DNA from: CAVRXQ01 sp963725215
Lineage (GTDB): Bacteria > Actinomycetota > Acidimicrobiia > Acidimicrobiales > Bog-793
Length of the DNA: 64,000 nucleotides
NCBI GenBank assembly: GCA_963725215.1
Contig: CAVRXQ010000002.1
Span: forward strand, 620,001 to 684,000
Reading direction: 5' to 3'
Each line of letters starts with the position of its first letter. Position 1 is the stretch's first letter. The notes below the pieces were generated by a model, which searched no databases, was not told the DNA's origin, and saw only the letters and a program-made list of their open reading frames with translations. The position numbers were made by a program, and so were the translations under genes. Shown here in pieces: positions 44,852 through 53,163 of the stretch.

Positions 44852-45765
44852 CAGCCACGTTCGGCGAGCCTCGTCTCGAGCGACGCGATCTCAGCACCGA
44901 TCATCGGCGCGCCCAGTCCACGGGAGACCTTCGCCAGGATCTCCGGGTCGTTGAAGTGCGAGGTCGCCTCGACGATCGCGCGCGCCCGCGACGGCGGGTC
45001 CTCGCTCTTGAAGATCCCAGACCCGACGAACACCGCTTCCGCGCCGAGCTGCATGACGAGCGCGGCGTCCGCGGGGGTTGCGATCCCTCCGGCACAGAAA
45101 AGGGGTACCGGCAGCCGACCCGTCTCGGCGACCTCCTCCACGAGCGATATCGGCGCCTGAAGAGACTTCGCCCACGAGTACCGCTCGGCGCTGTCGGCGG
45201 TGGTGATCTTTCTGATGTCGCCGAGGATCGATCGCAAGTGCCGCACCGCCTCCACGATGTTGCCCGTCCCGGCCTCGCCCTTCGAGCGGATCATCGCCGC
45301 GCCCTCCGAGATCCGGCGCAAGGCTTCGCCGAGGTTCGTCGCACCGCATACGAAGGGGATCTGGAACGACCATTTGTCAATGTGATGCGCCTCGTCTGCC
45401 GGGGTGAGCACTTCGCTCTCGTCGATGTAATCGACCTTCAGCGCCTGCAGGATCTGGGCTTCAGCGAAGTGTCCGATGCGGACCTTCGCCATCACCGGGA
45501 TTGTCACCGTCTGTTGGATCGCCTCGATTAGCGCCGGATCGCTCATGCGCGCGACACCGCCCTCGCGGCGAATGTCGGCGGGCACCCGTTCGAGCGCCAT
45601 CACAGAAACCGCGCCCGCGTCCTCGGCGATCTTCGCGTGTTCGGGGGTGACGACGTCCATGACGACCCCGCCCCGCAGCATCTCGGCGAGGCCACGCTTC
45701 ACCTTGTCGGTGCCGGTCAGCCGGCTTGGAGAACCGTTCGACTCGATCTCTTCAGGTGTCGTCAC
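44848..45765 (-). CDS. pdxS: Pyridoxal 5'-phosphate synthase lyase subunit PdxS
   Basis: A 305-residue (beta/alpha)8 enzyme that builds PLP from ribose 5-phosphate, glyceraldehyde 3-phosphate and ammonia. KRGLAEMLRGGVVMDVVTPE, AVMALERVPADIRREGGVARMSDP (given as ALERVPADIRREGG), MAKVRIGHFAEAQIL with the active-site Lys, and VDYIDESEVLTPADEAHHID are nearly invariant in the family, as is KAPISLVEEVAETGRLPVPLFC (here QAPISLVEEV). First gene of the pdxS-pdxT-VOC unit. This is the DXP-independent B6 route. Confidence 0.97.
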   Translation of the reverse strand: MTTPEEIESNGSPSRLTGTDKVKRGLAEMLRGGVVMDVVTPEHAKIAEDAGAVSVMALERVPADIRREGGVARMSDPALIEAIQQTVTIPVMAKVRIGHFAEAQILQALKVDYIDESEVLTPADEAHHIDKWSFQIPFVCGATNLGEALRRISEGAAMIRSKGEAGTGNIVEAVRHLRSILGDIRKITTADSAERYSWAKSLQAPISLVEEVAETGRLPVPLFCAGGIATPADAALVMQLGAEAVFVGSGIFKSEDPPSRARAIVEATSHFNDPEILAKVSRGLGAPMIGAEIASLETRLAERGW

Positions 45766-45819
45766 GCATCCAATGTACCTGCCAGGAGGCGCTTTCCGAG
45801 CTCGAGAATCCCACCGGCT

Positions 45820-47265
45820 CTACGCCGCTTCGAGCTCGAGCTCACTTTCTGCCAACTCCCGCCGCGCGGGCCGCGGCAAAACGGCGGCGAGGATCGCGCC
45901 CGCCGCGACGACGCTAATGCCGACCCGCAGTGCCGGGAGGAGCCCGGCCACGTAGGTGAGCCCGCTCGCGTAGCTGCCGAAGCTCGCGAACAATGCGCCG
46001 AGCACCGAGATCCCGAACACCCCACCGAGCTCGCGGATCGCGTTGTTCGTCCCCGAAGCGACGCCCTCCGCGACCCTCGGAACGGACGACAGCAGCACCG
46101 ACGCGACCGGCACGAAGAAGAGAGACATCCCGACGCCCGAGATCACGAACGCCGGCACGAAATCGAGGTACCCCGTCCCGGGGCTGATGACAAACGCGAT
46201 CCACGCGAGCCCGATCGCTTGCAGGGCGAGGCCGAGCGTGATGAGGGTGCGGCCACCGAATTTCTCGACGAGCGGCCCCGTGAAAGGTGCCACGAGCACC
46301 GGCATCGCGGTCCACGGCAGCGTGCGAACTCCCGCCGAAAGCGGTGAGTACCCCTGCACCGTCTGCAGAAACTGCGCGAGGAAGAAGATCGAGCCGAACA
46401 TCCCAAAGCTCATGAAGAGCGACACGCCGTTCACGACCGAGAAGCCACGGCGGCGGAAAAGCGCCATCGGCAACATCGCGTGATCCGAGCGCAGCTCGAA
46501 GATGATGAAGCCAACGAGCGCACTCACACCGACAGCGAAGCTCGCGAGGATCTGCGTGTTCGTCCATCCGACGTCGCCGCCGCGCACGAGCCCGAAGACG
46601 ATGCCGAAAAGACCGACGCTCGCAAAGACGATTCCTCGGAGGTCGAGCCGGCGCGAGTCACCGTGGGACTCGTCGAGGCGCGTCCACGCGAGCGGGAGCA
46701 GCGCCACGCCGATCGGTACGTTCAGCCAGAAAATCCACTGCCACGACAATCCCTCGACGACGGCGCCGCCAACGAGCGGGCCGATCGCCACCGCGAGACC
46801 GCCGATCGCGCCCCACACCCCGAGCGCAACGTTGCGTCGCGCCTCTGGAACCGCCGCCGACAGCAAGGTGAGCGAGAGCGGAATCAACAGCGCGCCTCCA
46901 GCACCCTGAACAGCGCGCGCCGCGATCAAGACATCGATGTTCGGTGCGAGCGCCGCGACGGCCGACGCCACGGTGAAGATCCCGATTCCGACCACGAACA
47001 TGCGGCGACGACCGAAGCGGTCACCGAGCGCGGCGCCGGTGAGCAACAGCACCGCGAAAGAGAGCGTGTATGCGTTCACCGTCCACTCGAGCCCCGCGAG
47101 CCCGGCGTGCAGACTCCGGCGGATGACGGGCAACGCGAACGTGACGACGAGATTGTCGAGCGACCCCATGAACTGGGCCGCGCCGGTGATCGCGATCACC
47201 CAGACGAGCGACGTCGGGCGGGCGCGCCGGGTCGTCGCGCCGAGTTGTGGGTTCGAGGCAGACAT
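45820..47265 (-). CDS. DHA2-family MFS drug efflux transporter
   Basis: A 481-residue, 14-helix major-facilitator antiporter of the EmrB/QacA type. FMGSLDNLVVTFALPVIRRSL is the helix-1 signature, with WTVNAYTLSFAVLLLTGAALGDRFGRRRMF (motif A: GDRFGRR) and ARAVQGAGGALLIP (motif B). GPLVGGAVVEGLSWQWIFWLNVP is motif C. GAGGAGG about six bases before ATG 47265 fixes the start; the frame opens further to 47298 over the operator. It is downstream of and controlled by the TetR gene; likely substrate a hydrophobic toxin or drug. Confidence 0.92.
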   Translation of the reverse strand: MSASNPQLGATTRRARPTSLVWVIAITGAAQFMGSLDNLVVTFALPVIRRSLHAGLAGLEWTVNAYTLSFAVLLLTGAALGDRFGRRRMFVVGIGIFTVASAVAALAPNIDVLIAARAVQGAGGALLIPLSLTLLSAAVPEARRNVALGVWGAIGGLAVAIGPLVGGAVVEGLSWQWIFWLNVPIGVALLPLAWTRLDESHGDSRRLDLRGIVFASVGLFGIVFGLVRGGDVGWTNTQILASFAVGVSALVGFIIFELRSDHAMLPMALFRRRGFSVVNGVSLFMSFGMFGSIFFLAQFLQTVQGYSPLSAGVRTLPWTAMPVLVAPFTGPLVEKFGGRTLITLGLALQAIGLAWIAFVISPGTGYLDFVPAFVISGVGMSLFFVPVASVLLSSVPRVAEGVASGTNNAIRELGGVFGISVLGALFASFGSYASGLTYVAGLLPALRVGISVVAAGAILAAVLPRPARRELAESELELEAA

Positions 47266-47287
47266 TTCGACCTCCTCAGTTAGATAT

Positions 47288-47297
47288 TGAGTACTCA
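47288..47297. promoter_or_regulatory. TetR operator in front of the efflux gene
   Basis: The palindrome TGAGTACTCA, 23 bases upstream of the transporter ATG. On the minus strand it reads TAGTGAGTACTCA, the same 13 bases as the site in front of the TetR gene on the plus strand. Confidence 0.85.
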
Positions 47298-47344
47298 CTA
47301 GATTTGAAAGACGTGCGAAAGGGCACTTCGGTGGAGCTCATGGT

Positions 47345-47944
47345 TCAGTTGCGGACTTTTTCGAGGGAATCGACGAAGGCGGCGTGCTCGGCGTCGTCTC
47401 GCCAGTCGCCCCACAGCTCGTCGAGTGACACAAGGTCGAGCGCGCTGACGACGTTGCAAAGCATCCCCATCGCGAAGAACTCGCGCAGCTCTTGCGGCCC
47501 GAGCCCGGTTCGGCCGGCGACGAATTGCACGATCTCGCGAAATTGCTCGGAAACGAACGCGCGGATCTCCGGATCGCCAGAAGCCGCGTAGCCCTGAAGT
47601 TGGATGAGCAGTCGGTCGCTGTCGGCAATCAGGGGCCCGTACGCCAAGCCCATCGCCTCCAAGGCCGCCTCTCCCTCGAGACCCTTGCTCGCCTCGTCGA
47701 AGGTGTGCAGGACGGCCCGACAGCCGAGCGCTACAGATTCCAAGAACAGCTGCTTTTTCGTTCCGAACAGTCGGAACAAGTACGGCTGGGAGATCCCTGC
47801 CGCCTGCGCGATCGCATCGGTCGAGGTGCCGCCGTAACCGTCGCGGGCAAAGGCCGTGAGGGCGAAGGCGAGCACCGCTCGCTTGCGCTCGTCGGCCGTC
47901 ATCCGCAGGCCGCTTCGCGGCGCCGTCCCCTTCGCCATATCCAT
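47345..47944 (-). CDS. TetR-family transcriptional repressor
   Basis: A 199-residue repressor. The helix-turn-helix is in the N-terminal part: RKRAVLAFALTAFARDGYGG, then TSTDAIAQAAGISQPYLFRL with FGTKKQLFLESVALG after it. The C-terminal ligand domain is all-helical with no special motifs. It precedes the DHA2 transporter on the same strand (79 bases), and both genes carry the same palindrome, so it should repress itself and the efflux pump until a ligand binds. Start ATG 47944; ATG two codons later is also possible. Confidence 0.92.
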   Translation of the reverse strand: MDMAKGTAPRSGLRMTADERKRAVLAFALTAFARDGYGGTSTDAIAQAAGISQPYLFRLFGTKKQLFLESVALGCRAVLHTFDEASKGLEGEAALEAMGLAYGPLIADSDRLLIQLQGYAASGDPEIRAFVSEQFREIVQFVAGRTGLGPQELREFFAMGMLCNVVSALDLVSLDELWGDWRDDAEHAAFVDSLEKVRN

Positions 47945-47956
47945 GGAGGTAAGTTA

Positions 47957-47968
47957 GTGAGTACTCAC
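47957..47968. promoter_or_regulatory. TetR operator in front of the tetR gene
   Basis: Perfect 12-base palindrome GTGAGTACTCAC, 12 bases upstream of the TetR start and next to the peroxiredoxin end. Second copy of the site at 47288. Confidence 0.88.
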
Positions 47969-47997
47969 AACTTTGTCAAGCTGGGACGCCAGCCGAT

Positions 47998-48480
47998 TTA
48001 CAGCTCCGCGAGGACGGCGTCTGCTCCGCTCACTGAGACTCCGGGCTGGGATTCGACGCCGAGATAGGTCACGACGCCGTCTTGCAGGATCATCGCGTAC
48101 CGCCGAGAGCGCACCCCGAGTCCCGCCGCGGTCATGTCATAATCGAGGCCCACGGCGCGGGTGAACTCCCCGTTGCCGTCGCCGAGCATCATCACCGCGT
48201 CGCCGGTCCCTTGGGCTTGACCCCACGCCCCCATCACGTAGGCGTCGTTGACTGAGATGCAGGCGATCAGATCGACGCCTTTTCCCTTCAGGTCCTCGGC
48301 GCGGACGATGTAGCCCGGGAGGTGGAAGTCCGAGCACGTCGGCGTGAACGCGCCGGGCAGACCGAACAACACGACCTTGCCGCGGCCGAGGACGTCGAGA
48401 CTGCGCAGAGCTTCTGGCTCGCGCTTTCCCATCCGGCGCAACTCGACGTCGGGGATCTTGTCACCAACGGCAATCGTCAT
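47998..48480 (-). CDS. Peroxiredoxin, Prx5/PrxII type
   Basis: A 160-residue thiol peroxidase. The peroxidatic Cys is in FGLPGAFTPTCSDFHLPGYI, the hallmark of the Prx5 group; LIACISVNDAYVMGAWG and GDGNGEFTRAVGLDYDMTAAGLG are also typical. Only the one Cys is visible near the active site besides the Ala-Cys-Ile one, so reduction probably needs glutaredoxin, mycothiol or thioredoxin. Start ATG 48480; separate unit from the TetR gene, 53 bases away. Confidence 0.94.
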   Translation of the reverse strand: MTIAVGDKIPDVELRRMGKREPEALRSLDVLGRGKVVLFGLPGAFTPTCSDFHLPGYIVRAEDLKGKGVDLIACISVNDAYVMGAWGQAQGTGDAVMMLGDGNGEFTRAVGLDYDMTAAGLGVRSRRYAMILQDGVVTYLGVESQPGVSVSGADAVLAEL

Positions 48481-48623
48481 GACCGGCTCTCCTCTTCTCG
48501 GGTGCTGGGGCGCATCGTCGATACAAGATACGGGACAACCATCCGCTGAGGTCGGGCGGACATCAGGTTCGCCAGAGAGTTTTTCTCAAGCTAGCCTGAT
48601 ATTTCGGAGGTGAAAGAGGGTTC

Positions 48624-49577
48624 ATGCTCGCCGGTTTCGTCATCTTCCTCCGGGAAGGCACCGAGGCAAGCATCATCATCGCCGTCCTCCTCTCCTACCT
48701 CGAGCGCTCCGGTCACCGGCGCCACTTCAAGGCCGTCTTCTTGGGCGCCGGAATCGCCGGCCTCCTCGCGGCGGCGGGCGGCGTGGCCGCGTACCTAACG
48801 ATCCACACCTACGCCGGCTCGCGTGCGCAGACGATCTTCGAGACCGCCACATACGCCGTCGCCGTCATCATCCTCACTTACATGACGTTTTGGATGCGCG
48901 CCCACGCGAAGACGATCTCGAAAGAGCTCTCCGCCCGAGCCGAATCGACGATCGGAAAGAAAGAGCGGCTCGGACTGGCGCTGCTCGCCTTCCAAGCCGT
49001 CGGACGCGAGGGGCTCGAGACGGCGGTCTTCACCCTCGCAATCGTCTTCGCCGCCGGCACGAAACAGACGCTGCTCGGCGGACTCGTCGGACTCGTGTGC
49101 GCCCTCGGTATCGCCTACGCGATCTTTCGCGCCGGCAAGCGCCTCAACTTGGCGATCTTCTTCACGACAGTCGGCACGTTGCTGATCGTGTTTGCCGCCG
49201 GGCTCGTCGCGGACATCGTCGAGAACCTCCAGCAGCTCGGTTGGGTTCACGCGTTGAGCTCTCAAATGTGGAACTCGACCAGCGTCGTTTCCGAAAGTTC
49301 GGCGATCGGGGATGTCTTCCATTCGCTCTTCGGCTACGCCGATCGACCGACTGCGCTACAAGCCGTCTGCTACGTCGTTTACGTAGCGTTCGCCGTCGGT
49401 CTTTATATCGCGATCAACCGGCGCGGCAGCTCCTCGAAGGCGCGCGCGACGGGCGACCGAGGAGACCTCGAGCGCGGCGTCGTCTTAGACCGATACGACG
49501 AGCACGTAAACCGCTCGTCGGGGCGCACCCCGTTGCGAGTACCTCCAAGCCGAGTAACAATGTCGTCGCCGCATTAG
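48624..49577 (+). CDS. FTR1/EfeU-family iron permease
   Basis: A 317-residue membrane protein with about seven helices that imports ferric iron. Both REGxE motifs of the family are present: FVIFLREGTEASIIIAVLL in helix 1 and FQAVGREGLETAVFTLAI in helix 4. The polar C-terminal tail (about 45 residues) is cytoplasmic or external. GGAGG upstream supports ATG 48624. No efeO or efeB gene is adjacent, so it differs from the three-part EfeUOB system. Confidence 0.88.
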   Translation: MLAGFVIFLREGTEASIIIAVLLSYLERSGHRRHFKAVFLGAGIAGLLAAAGGVAAYLTIHTYAGSRAQTIFETATYAVAVIILTYMTFWMRAHAKTISKELSARAESTIGKKERLGLALLAFQAVGREGLETAVFTLAIVFAAGTKQTLLGGLVGLVCALGIAYAIFRAGKRLNLAIFFTTVGTLLIVFAAGLVADIVENLQQLGWVHALSSQMWNSTSVVSESSAIGDVFHSLFGYADRPTALQAVCYVVYVAFAVGLYIAINRRGSSSKARATGDRGDLERGVVLDRYDEHVNRSSGRTPLRVPPSRVTMSSPH

Positions 49578-49587
49578 GAAATACCCG

Positions 49588-49760
49588 AGGTGGACTCCGG
49601 CGGCGGTACGCCGGAGCTGAAAAGGGAAGCCGGTGGAAGTCCGGCACGGTCGCGCCACTGTGACCGGGGAGCGATCCCGAACGTGGCCACTGGGACTTCG
49701 TCCTGGGAAGGCACGGGAGAGCGTCGATCCGGAAGTCAGGAGACCTGCCTCGGGACAGGA
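49588..49760 (+). promoter_or_regulatory. Cobalamin riboswitch
   Basis: The core is easy to read: GGAAGCCGGTGGAAGTCCGG (49624-49643), the CGCCACTGTGA segment (49652-49662), GCCACTGG (49686-49693), GGGAAGGCA (49705-49713) and the B12 box AGTCAGGAGACCTGCCT (49734-49750). It binds adenosyl- or other cobalamin and shuts off the genes behind it. A CGCTGG-GTCTA-CCAGCG hairpin (49801-49817) lies between the aptamer and btuF and may be part of the expression platform. This fixes the ligand of the operon as a corrinoid. Confidence 0.95.
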
Positions 49761-49884
49761 GATGTCGAGCCTCGCGTCAAGGTGAACTGAAGGGTCGCGG
49801 CGCTGGGTCTACCAGCGAGATCCCACTCGAAGCCGTGGCGTGAGCCGACCGACCGGCCGCGCGCTCGGCCAGAAGGAGTGGGAG

Positions 49885-50829
49885 ATGTCTCGACTCAGAG
49901 AAACGTTTCTTCGCACGCGCCCAAAAAGTGATCGCTCGATGGTCTGTACCCGCGTGCGCGTTCTGATCGTTCTAGGAAGCGCCCTGATCATCGGCGCGCT
50001 GAGCACGACGACCTCTGTCGCTTCAGCGACGCACCTCAACTCGCGACATCCGTCACGCATCATTTCGCTCTCACCGACCGCAACCGAGGTGCTGTTCGCG
50101 ATCGGTGCCGGACACCAGGTCGTCGCCGTCGACGGAGACTCCGACTATCCGAAGAACGCCCCCCGCACATCGTTGTCAGGACTCGAACCGAACCTCGAGG
50201 CGATCGCGAGGTACCGGCCACAACTCGTCGTCATCTCGTACAACCCGAACAACTTGGAGAAATCACTGGAGCGACTCGGCATCAGCGTCCTTTTTCAGGA
50301 TGCGCCGGCAAGCCTCTCCGGCACGTACAGCCAGATCGAACGGCTGGGCGAGATCACCGGCCACGTCAACGCGGCGCGATCGCTCGTCGAGCGCATGCGC
50401 CGGGAGATCGCGGCGGCGGTGCGCACTGCACCGCATTTTGCGAAGGTGCCCACCTACTACTACGAACTTGACCAGACCGAATATTCGGTGACGTCGTCCA
50501 CCTTCATCGGCAGGCTCGTAAAGATGTTCGGCTTGCGCGATATCGCGGATGCCGCCAAGGGAGCTTCGAGCGGTTATCCGCAGCTTTCGACCGAGTACAT
50601 CGTGAAGTCGAACCCGTCTCTCATCTTCCTCGCCGACACGATCTGTTGTCATCAATCCCTGACGACGCTCGCCAAGCGTCCCGGGTTCAGGGCGATGAGC
50701 GCCGTGAAAGGGCGCGATGTCTTCGGGTTGAACGATGACATCGCCTCGCAGTGGGGGCCCCGCGTCGTTCTTCTCGCACAAGACATCGAAAAAGACCTAT
50801 GGGTGTACGAGCGCAGGCTGGCGAGCTGA
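49885..50829 (+). CDS. btuF: Cobalamin ABC importer substrate-binding protein, BtuF-like
   Basis: A 314-residue exported binding protein. The signal peptide is long, VRVLIVLGSALIIGALSTTT with a likely cut after SVASA. Mature features: RIISLSPTATEVLFAIGAGH, VVAVDGDSDYP, LEPNLEAIARYRPQLVVISY and FGLNDDIASQWGPRVV, normal for COG0614. ATG 49885 has AAGGAG seven bases upstream; GTG 49840 is in frame but less likely. First gene behind the cobalamin riboswitch, so the ligand is a corrinoid rather than a siderophore. Confidence 0.9.
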   Translation: MSRLRETFLRTRPKSDRSMVCTRVRVLIVLGSALIIGALSTTTSVASATHLNSRHPSRIISLSPTATEVLFAIGAGHQVVAVDGDSDYPKNAPRTSLSGLEPNLEAIARYRPQLVVISYNPNNLEKSLERLGISVLFQDAPASLSGTYSQIERLGEITGHVNAARSLVERMRREIAAAVRTAPHFAKVPTYYYELDQTEYSVTSSTFIGRLVKMFGLRDIADAAKGASSGYPQLSTEYIVKSNPSLIFLADTICCHQSLTTLAKRPGFRAMSAVKGRDVFGLNDDIASQWGPRVVLLAQDIEKDLWVYERRLAS

Positions 50830-51893
50830 TAACCGCACACCGGGCGGAGCGCGCCGGCCTCCGCCCCGTGCTGTGCAGGGACGCGGCGTTCTACCTCGGC
50901 GCGCTCGTCCTGCTGCTCGGCGCGGCGACACTCGGGGTGCTCGTCGGTCCGGCGGACCTCTCCCCAGCGATCGTTTTCCACGTCCTCGAAGGAAAGCTCC
51001 TCTTCGGGGTGCACACCCATGTGTCCGCCCTCGATAGCGCGATCGTGTGGCAGTTGCGCGCGCCCCGAGTCGTGCTCGCCGCGATCGTCGGCGCGACGCT
51101 CGCCACGGCCGGCGCGTCGTACCAGGGCGTCTTCCAGAACCCGCTCGCGGACCCGTACTTGCTCGGTGTTGCGGCGGGCGCGGGGCTCGGGGCCACGCTC
51201 GCCGTCGTCGTCGTGCACGATCCGGCCGCGTGGGCAGTCAACCCCATCCCGCTCGCCGCGTTCGCCGGCGCGCTCGTATCCGTCGCGCTCACCTATGTGC
51301 TCGGGAGATCTGGTCAGCGGATGCGCTCGACGACAAGCCTGATCCTCGCGGGTGTCGCGGTGGCGTCCTTTTTGACCGCGATCCAGACCTACGCGCAACA
51401 ACGGAACACGAAGACCCTCCTCGAGGTGTATTCGTGGATCCTCGGCGGGCTGTCGGGCGCGGACTGGCAAGAAGTCCTGCTCGTCCTGCCCTACGTCGCG
51501 GTCTGTGGCGTCGTCCTCCTCGCGTCGCGCCGGCTGCTCGACGTGATGGCGGTCGGAGACGAAGAGGCCGACAGCCTCGGCGTGCGCGCGACGCGCGTCC
51601 GGTTGCTCATTGTCGTGGCGGCGACGCTCGCCACCGCGGCGGTCGTCGCGGTGAGCGGGCTCGTCGGCTTCGTCGGGATCATCGTTCCGCACGCAATCCG
51701 CCTCGTCGTCGGGCCGAGCTACCGGCGGATCCTGCCGCTGTCGATCCTCGTCGGGGCGGCGTTCTTGATCCTCGCCGACCTCGTCGCCCGAACCGCGCTC
51801 TCGCCTGCCGAGGTCCCTTTGGGGGTCGTGACCGCCTTCTTCGGCGCACCGTTCTTCCTCGTCGTTCTCCGCCAATCGAGGCGTGCGTCGTGA
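50799..51893 (+). CDS. btuC: Cobalamin ABC importer permease, BtuC-like
   Basis: A 364-residue FecCD/BtuC permease with about ten helices. LRAPRVVLAAIVGATLATAGASYQGVFQNPLADPYLLGVAAGAGLGA (see RAPRVVLAAIVG and FQNPLADPYLLGV) is the family hallmark, and LVGFVGIIVPHAIRLVVGPSYR is the L2 helix contacting the ATPase. The start is ATG 50799, overlapping btuF by 31 bases; a later GTG is possible. Coupled by GTGA to the ATPase. Confidence 0.92.
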   Translation: MGVRAQAGELITAHRAERAGLRPVLCRDAAFYLGALVLLLGAATLGVLVGPADLSPAIVFHVLEGKLLFGVHTHVSALDSAIVWQLRAPRVVLAAIVGATLATAGASYQGVFQNPLADPYLLGVAAGAGLGATLAVVVVHDPAAWAVNPIPLAAFAGALVSVALTYVLGRSGQRMRSTTSLILAGVAVASFLTAIQTYAQQRNTKTLLEVYSWILGGLSGADWQEVLLVLPYVAVCGVVLLASRRLLDVMAVGDEEADSLGVRATRVRLLIVVAATLATAAVVAVSGLVGFVGIIVPHAIRLVVGPSYRRILPLSILVGAAFLILADLVARTALSPAEVPLGVVTAFFGAPFFLVVLRQSRRAS

Positions 51894-52693
51894 AGGTCAG
51901 CCTTTCTTCGATTTCCGTCTCCTACGACGGCAGCTCCGCGCTAGGCGACGTGTCGATCGACGTCGATGACAGCGGGTGGCTCGGGCTCATCGGCCCGAAC
52001 GGGAGCGGCAAGACCTCGCTCTTGCGCGCCGTCGCCGGGCTAGTCGATTTCGGCGGCACCGTCGCGTTCGACGGACGCGAGGTGTCACCTTCGCATCGCC
52101 GGCGGATCTCGCGCCTCGTCGCGTACGTGCCGCAGCGACCGGTGCTGCCTGCACAGATGACGGTGTCGGAGTACGTGCTACTCGGACGCACCCCGCACAT
52201 CTCGTTCTTCGGCACAGAAAGCCACCACGACCGCTTGGTCGCCGCCGAGGTCATCGGGCGTCTCGAGCTTGAGGAGTTCTCGCAACGCCCGCTCGCGTCG
52301 TTGTCCGGGGGCGAGGTCCAACGGGCGGTGCTCGCCCGGGCGCTCGCGCAACAGGCTCCGGTCCTTTTGCTCGACGAGCCGACTGCGGCGCTCGACATCG
52401 GCCACGGCCAAAAGGTGCTCGAACTCGTCGATTCGCTGCGCGAAGAGCGCGACTTGACGGTCATCTCGGCGATGCACGACCTAACGCTTGCCGGACAGTT
52501 CTCGACCAGGCTCGTTTTGCTCGCGAAAGGACGCCTGCTCGCCACGGGCACGGTCCGCGAGGTGCTGTCCGAGCGCGTCCTCGCGCGTCATTACGGAGCG
52601 GAGCTCCGCGTGCTCGAAGACGGCGCCGGAGGCGTAGCGGTGCTGCCCCGCCGCCGAGTGCGAAACCGCGACGGCGCGGTGGACTCGACGTGA
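51890..52693 (+). CDS. btuD: Cobalamin ABC importer ATPase, BtuD-like
   Basis: A 267-residue ABC ATPase. Walker A is GLIGPNGSGKTSLLRA, the Q-loop YVPQRPVLPAQMTV, the signature LASLSGGEVQRAVLARALAQ, Walker B PVLLLDEPTAALD and the switch His SAMHDLTLAGQF. It powers the importer formed with the two genes before it. Start GTG 51890 overlaps the permease stop. A ~25-residue basic C-terminal tail follows the fold. Confidence 0.93.
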   Translation: MKVSLSSISVSYDGSSALGDVSIDVDDSGWLGLIGPNGSGKTSLLRAVAGLVDFGGTVAFDGREVSPSHRRRISRLVAYVPQRPVLPAQMTVSEYVLLGRTPHISFFGTESHHDRLVAAEVIGRLELEEFSQRPLASLSGGEVQRAVLARALAQQAPVLLLDEPTAALDIGHGQKVLELVDSLREERDLTVISAMHDLTLAGQFSTRLVLLAKGRLLATGTVREVLSERVLARHYGAELRVLEDGAGGVAVLPRRRVRNRDGAVDST

Positions 52694-53127
52694 GCACCGA
52701 TGAGCACGGCCGCGAGCGGGCGCGACGTCGCGACGCGCGAGTACGCCCGCAGTATCACTTCTGGCCCGGGATGAATGGCCTCGACGCGTGGGACGTCAAC
52801 CGACTGATCGAGCTGAGTGCCGACTTCCCAGTCGAAGAGGTCGACGTCTCGGAGATCGGCTCCGTCGACACCGTGTACTGGTTCGACGAATCACGAAACG
52901 AGCCGACGGTGCGCGGCGTCGTAGAACACACCCGGCTCATCAACGAGGTGGATCTTTCGTACCCGATCATCCTCGGCGAGGACGGTCGCGTGATGGATGG
53001 AATGCACCGCGTTGCCCGCGCGATCCTGGAGGGTCGCACGACGATCAAAGCGGTGCGGTTTCAGGTTCAGCCGGCACCTGACTTTCGCGACTGCCGGCCC
53101 GAAGAACTCCCCTACGACCGAAGCTGA
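52690..53127 (+). CDS. Small ParB-like domain protein in the B12 operon
   Basis: A 145-residue protein with a ParB/Srx-type fold: YPIILGEDGRVMDGMHRVAR followed by LEGRTTIKAVRFQV. The Gly-(x)-His-Arg element matches the CTP/ATP-binding GxHR of ParB-like nucleotidases. The N-terminal half has YHFWPGMNGLDAWDVNRLIE and VDTVYWFDESRNEPTVRGV. The stretch looks like a family of small stand-alone proteins of unknown role. Start GTG 52690 overlaps the ATPase stop, so it is translated as the fourth gene of the cobalamin operon. Confidence 0.8.
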   Translation: MSTDEHGRERARRRDARVRPQYHFWPGMNGLDAWDVNRLIELSADFPVEEVDVSEIGSVDTVYWFDESRNEPTVRGVVEHTRLINEVDLSYPIILGEDGRVMDGMHRVARAILEGRTTIKAVRFQVQPAPDFRDCRPEELPYDRS

Positions 53128-53163
53128 TCGAACCCGCGCGGGTTTGAAGCGTCGCGCGAAACC

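Noticed and set aside
50652..51875. 407-codon minus-strand frame opposite btuC
   Set aside because: Charged low-complexity translation caused by hydrophobic codons read backwards.
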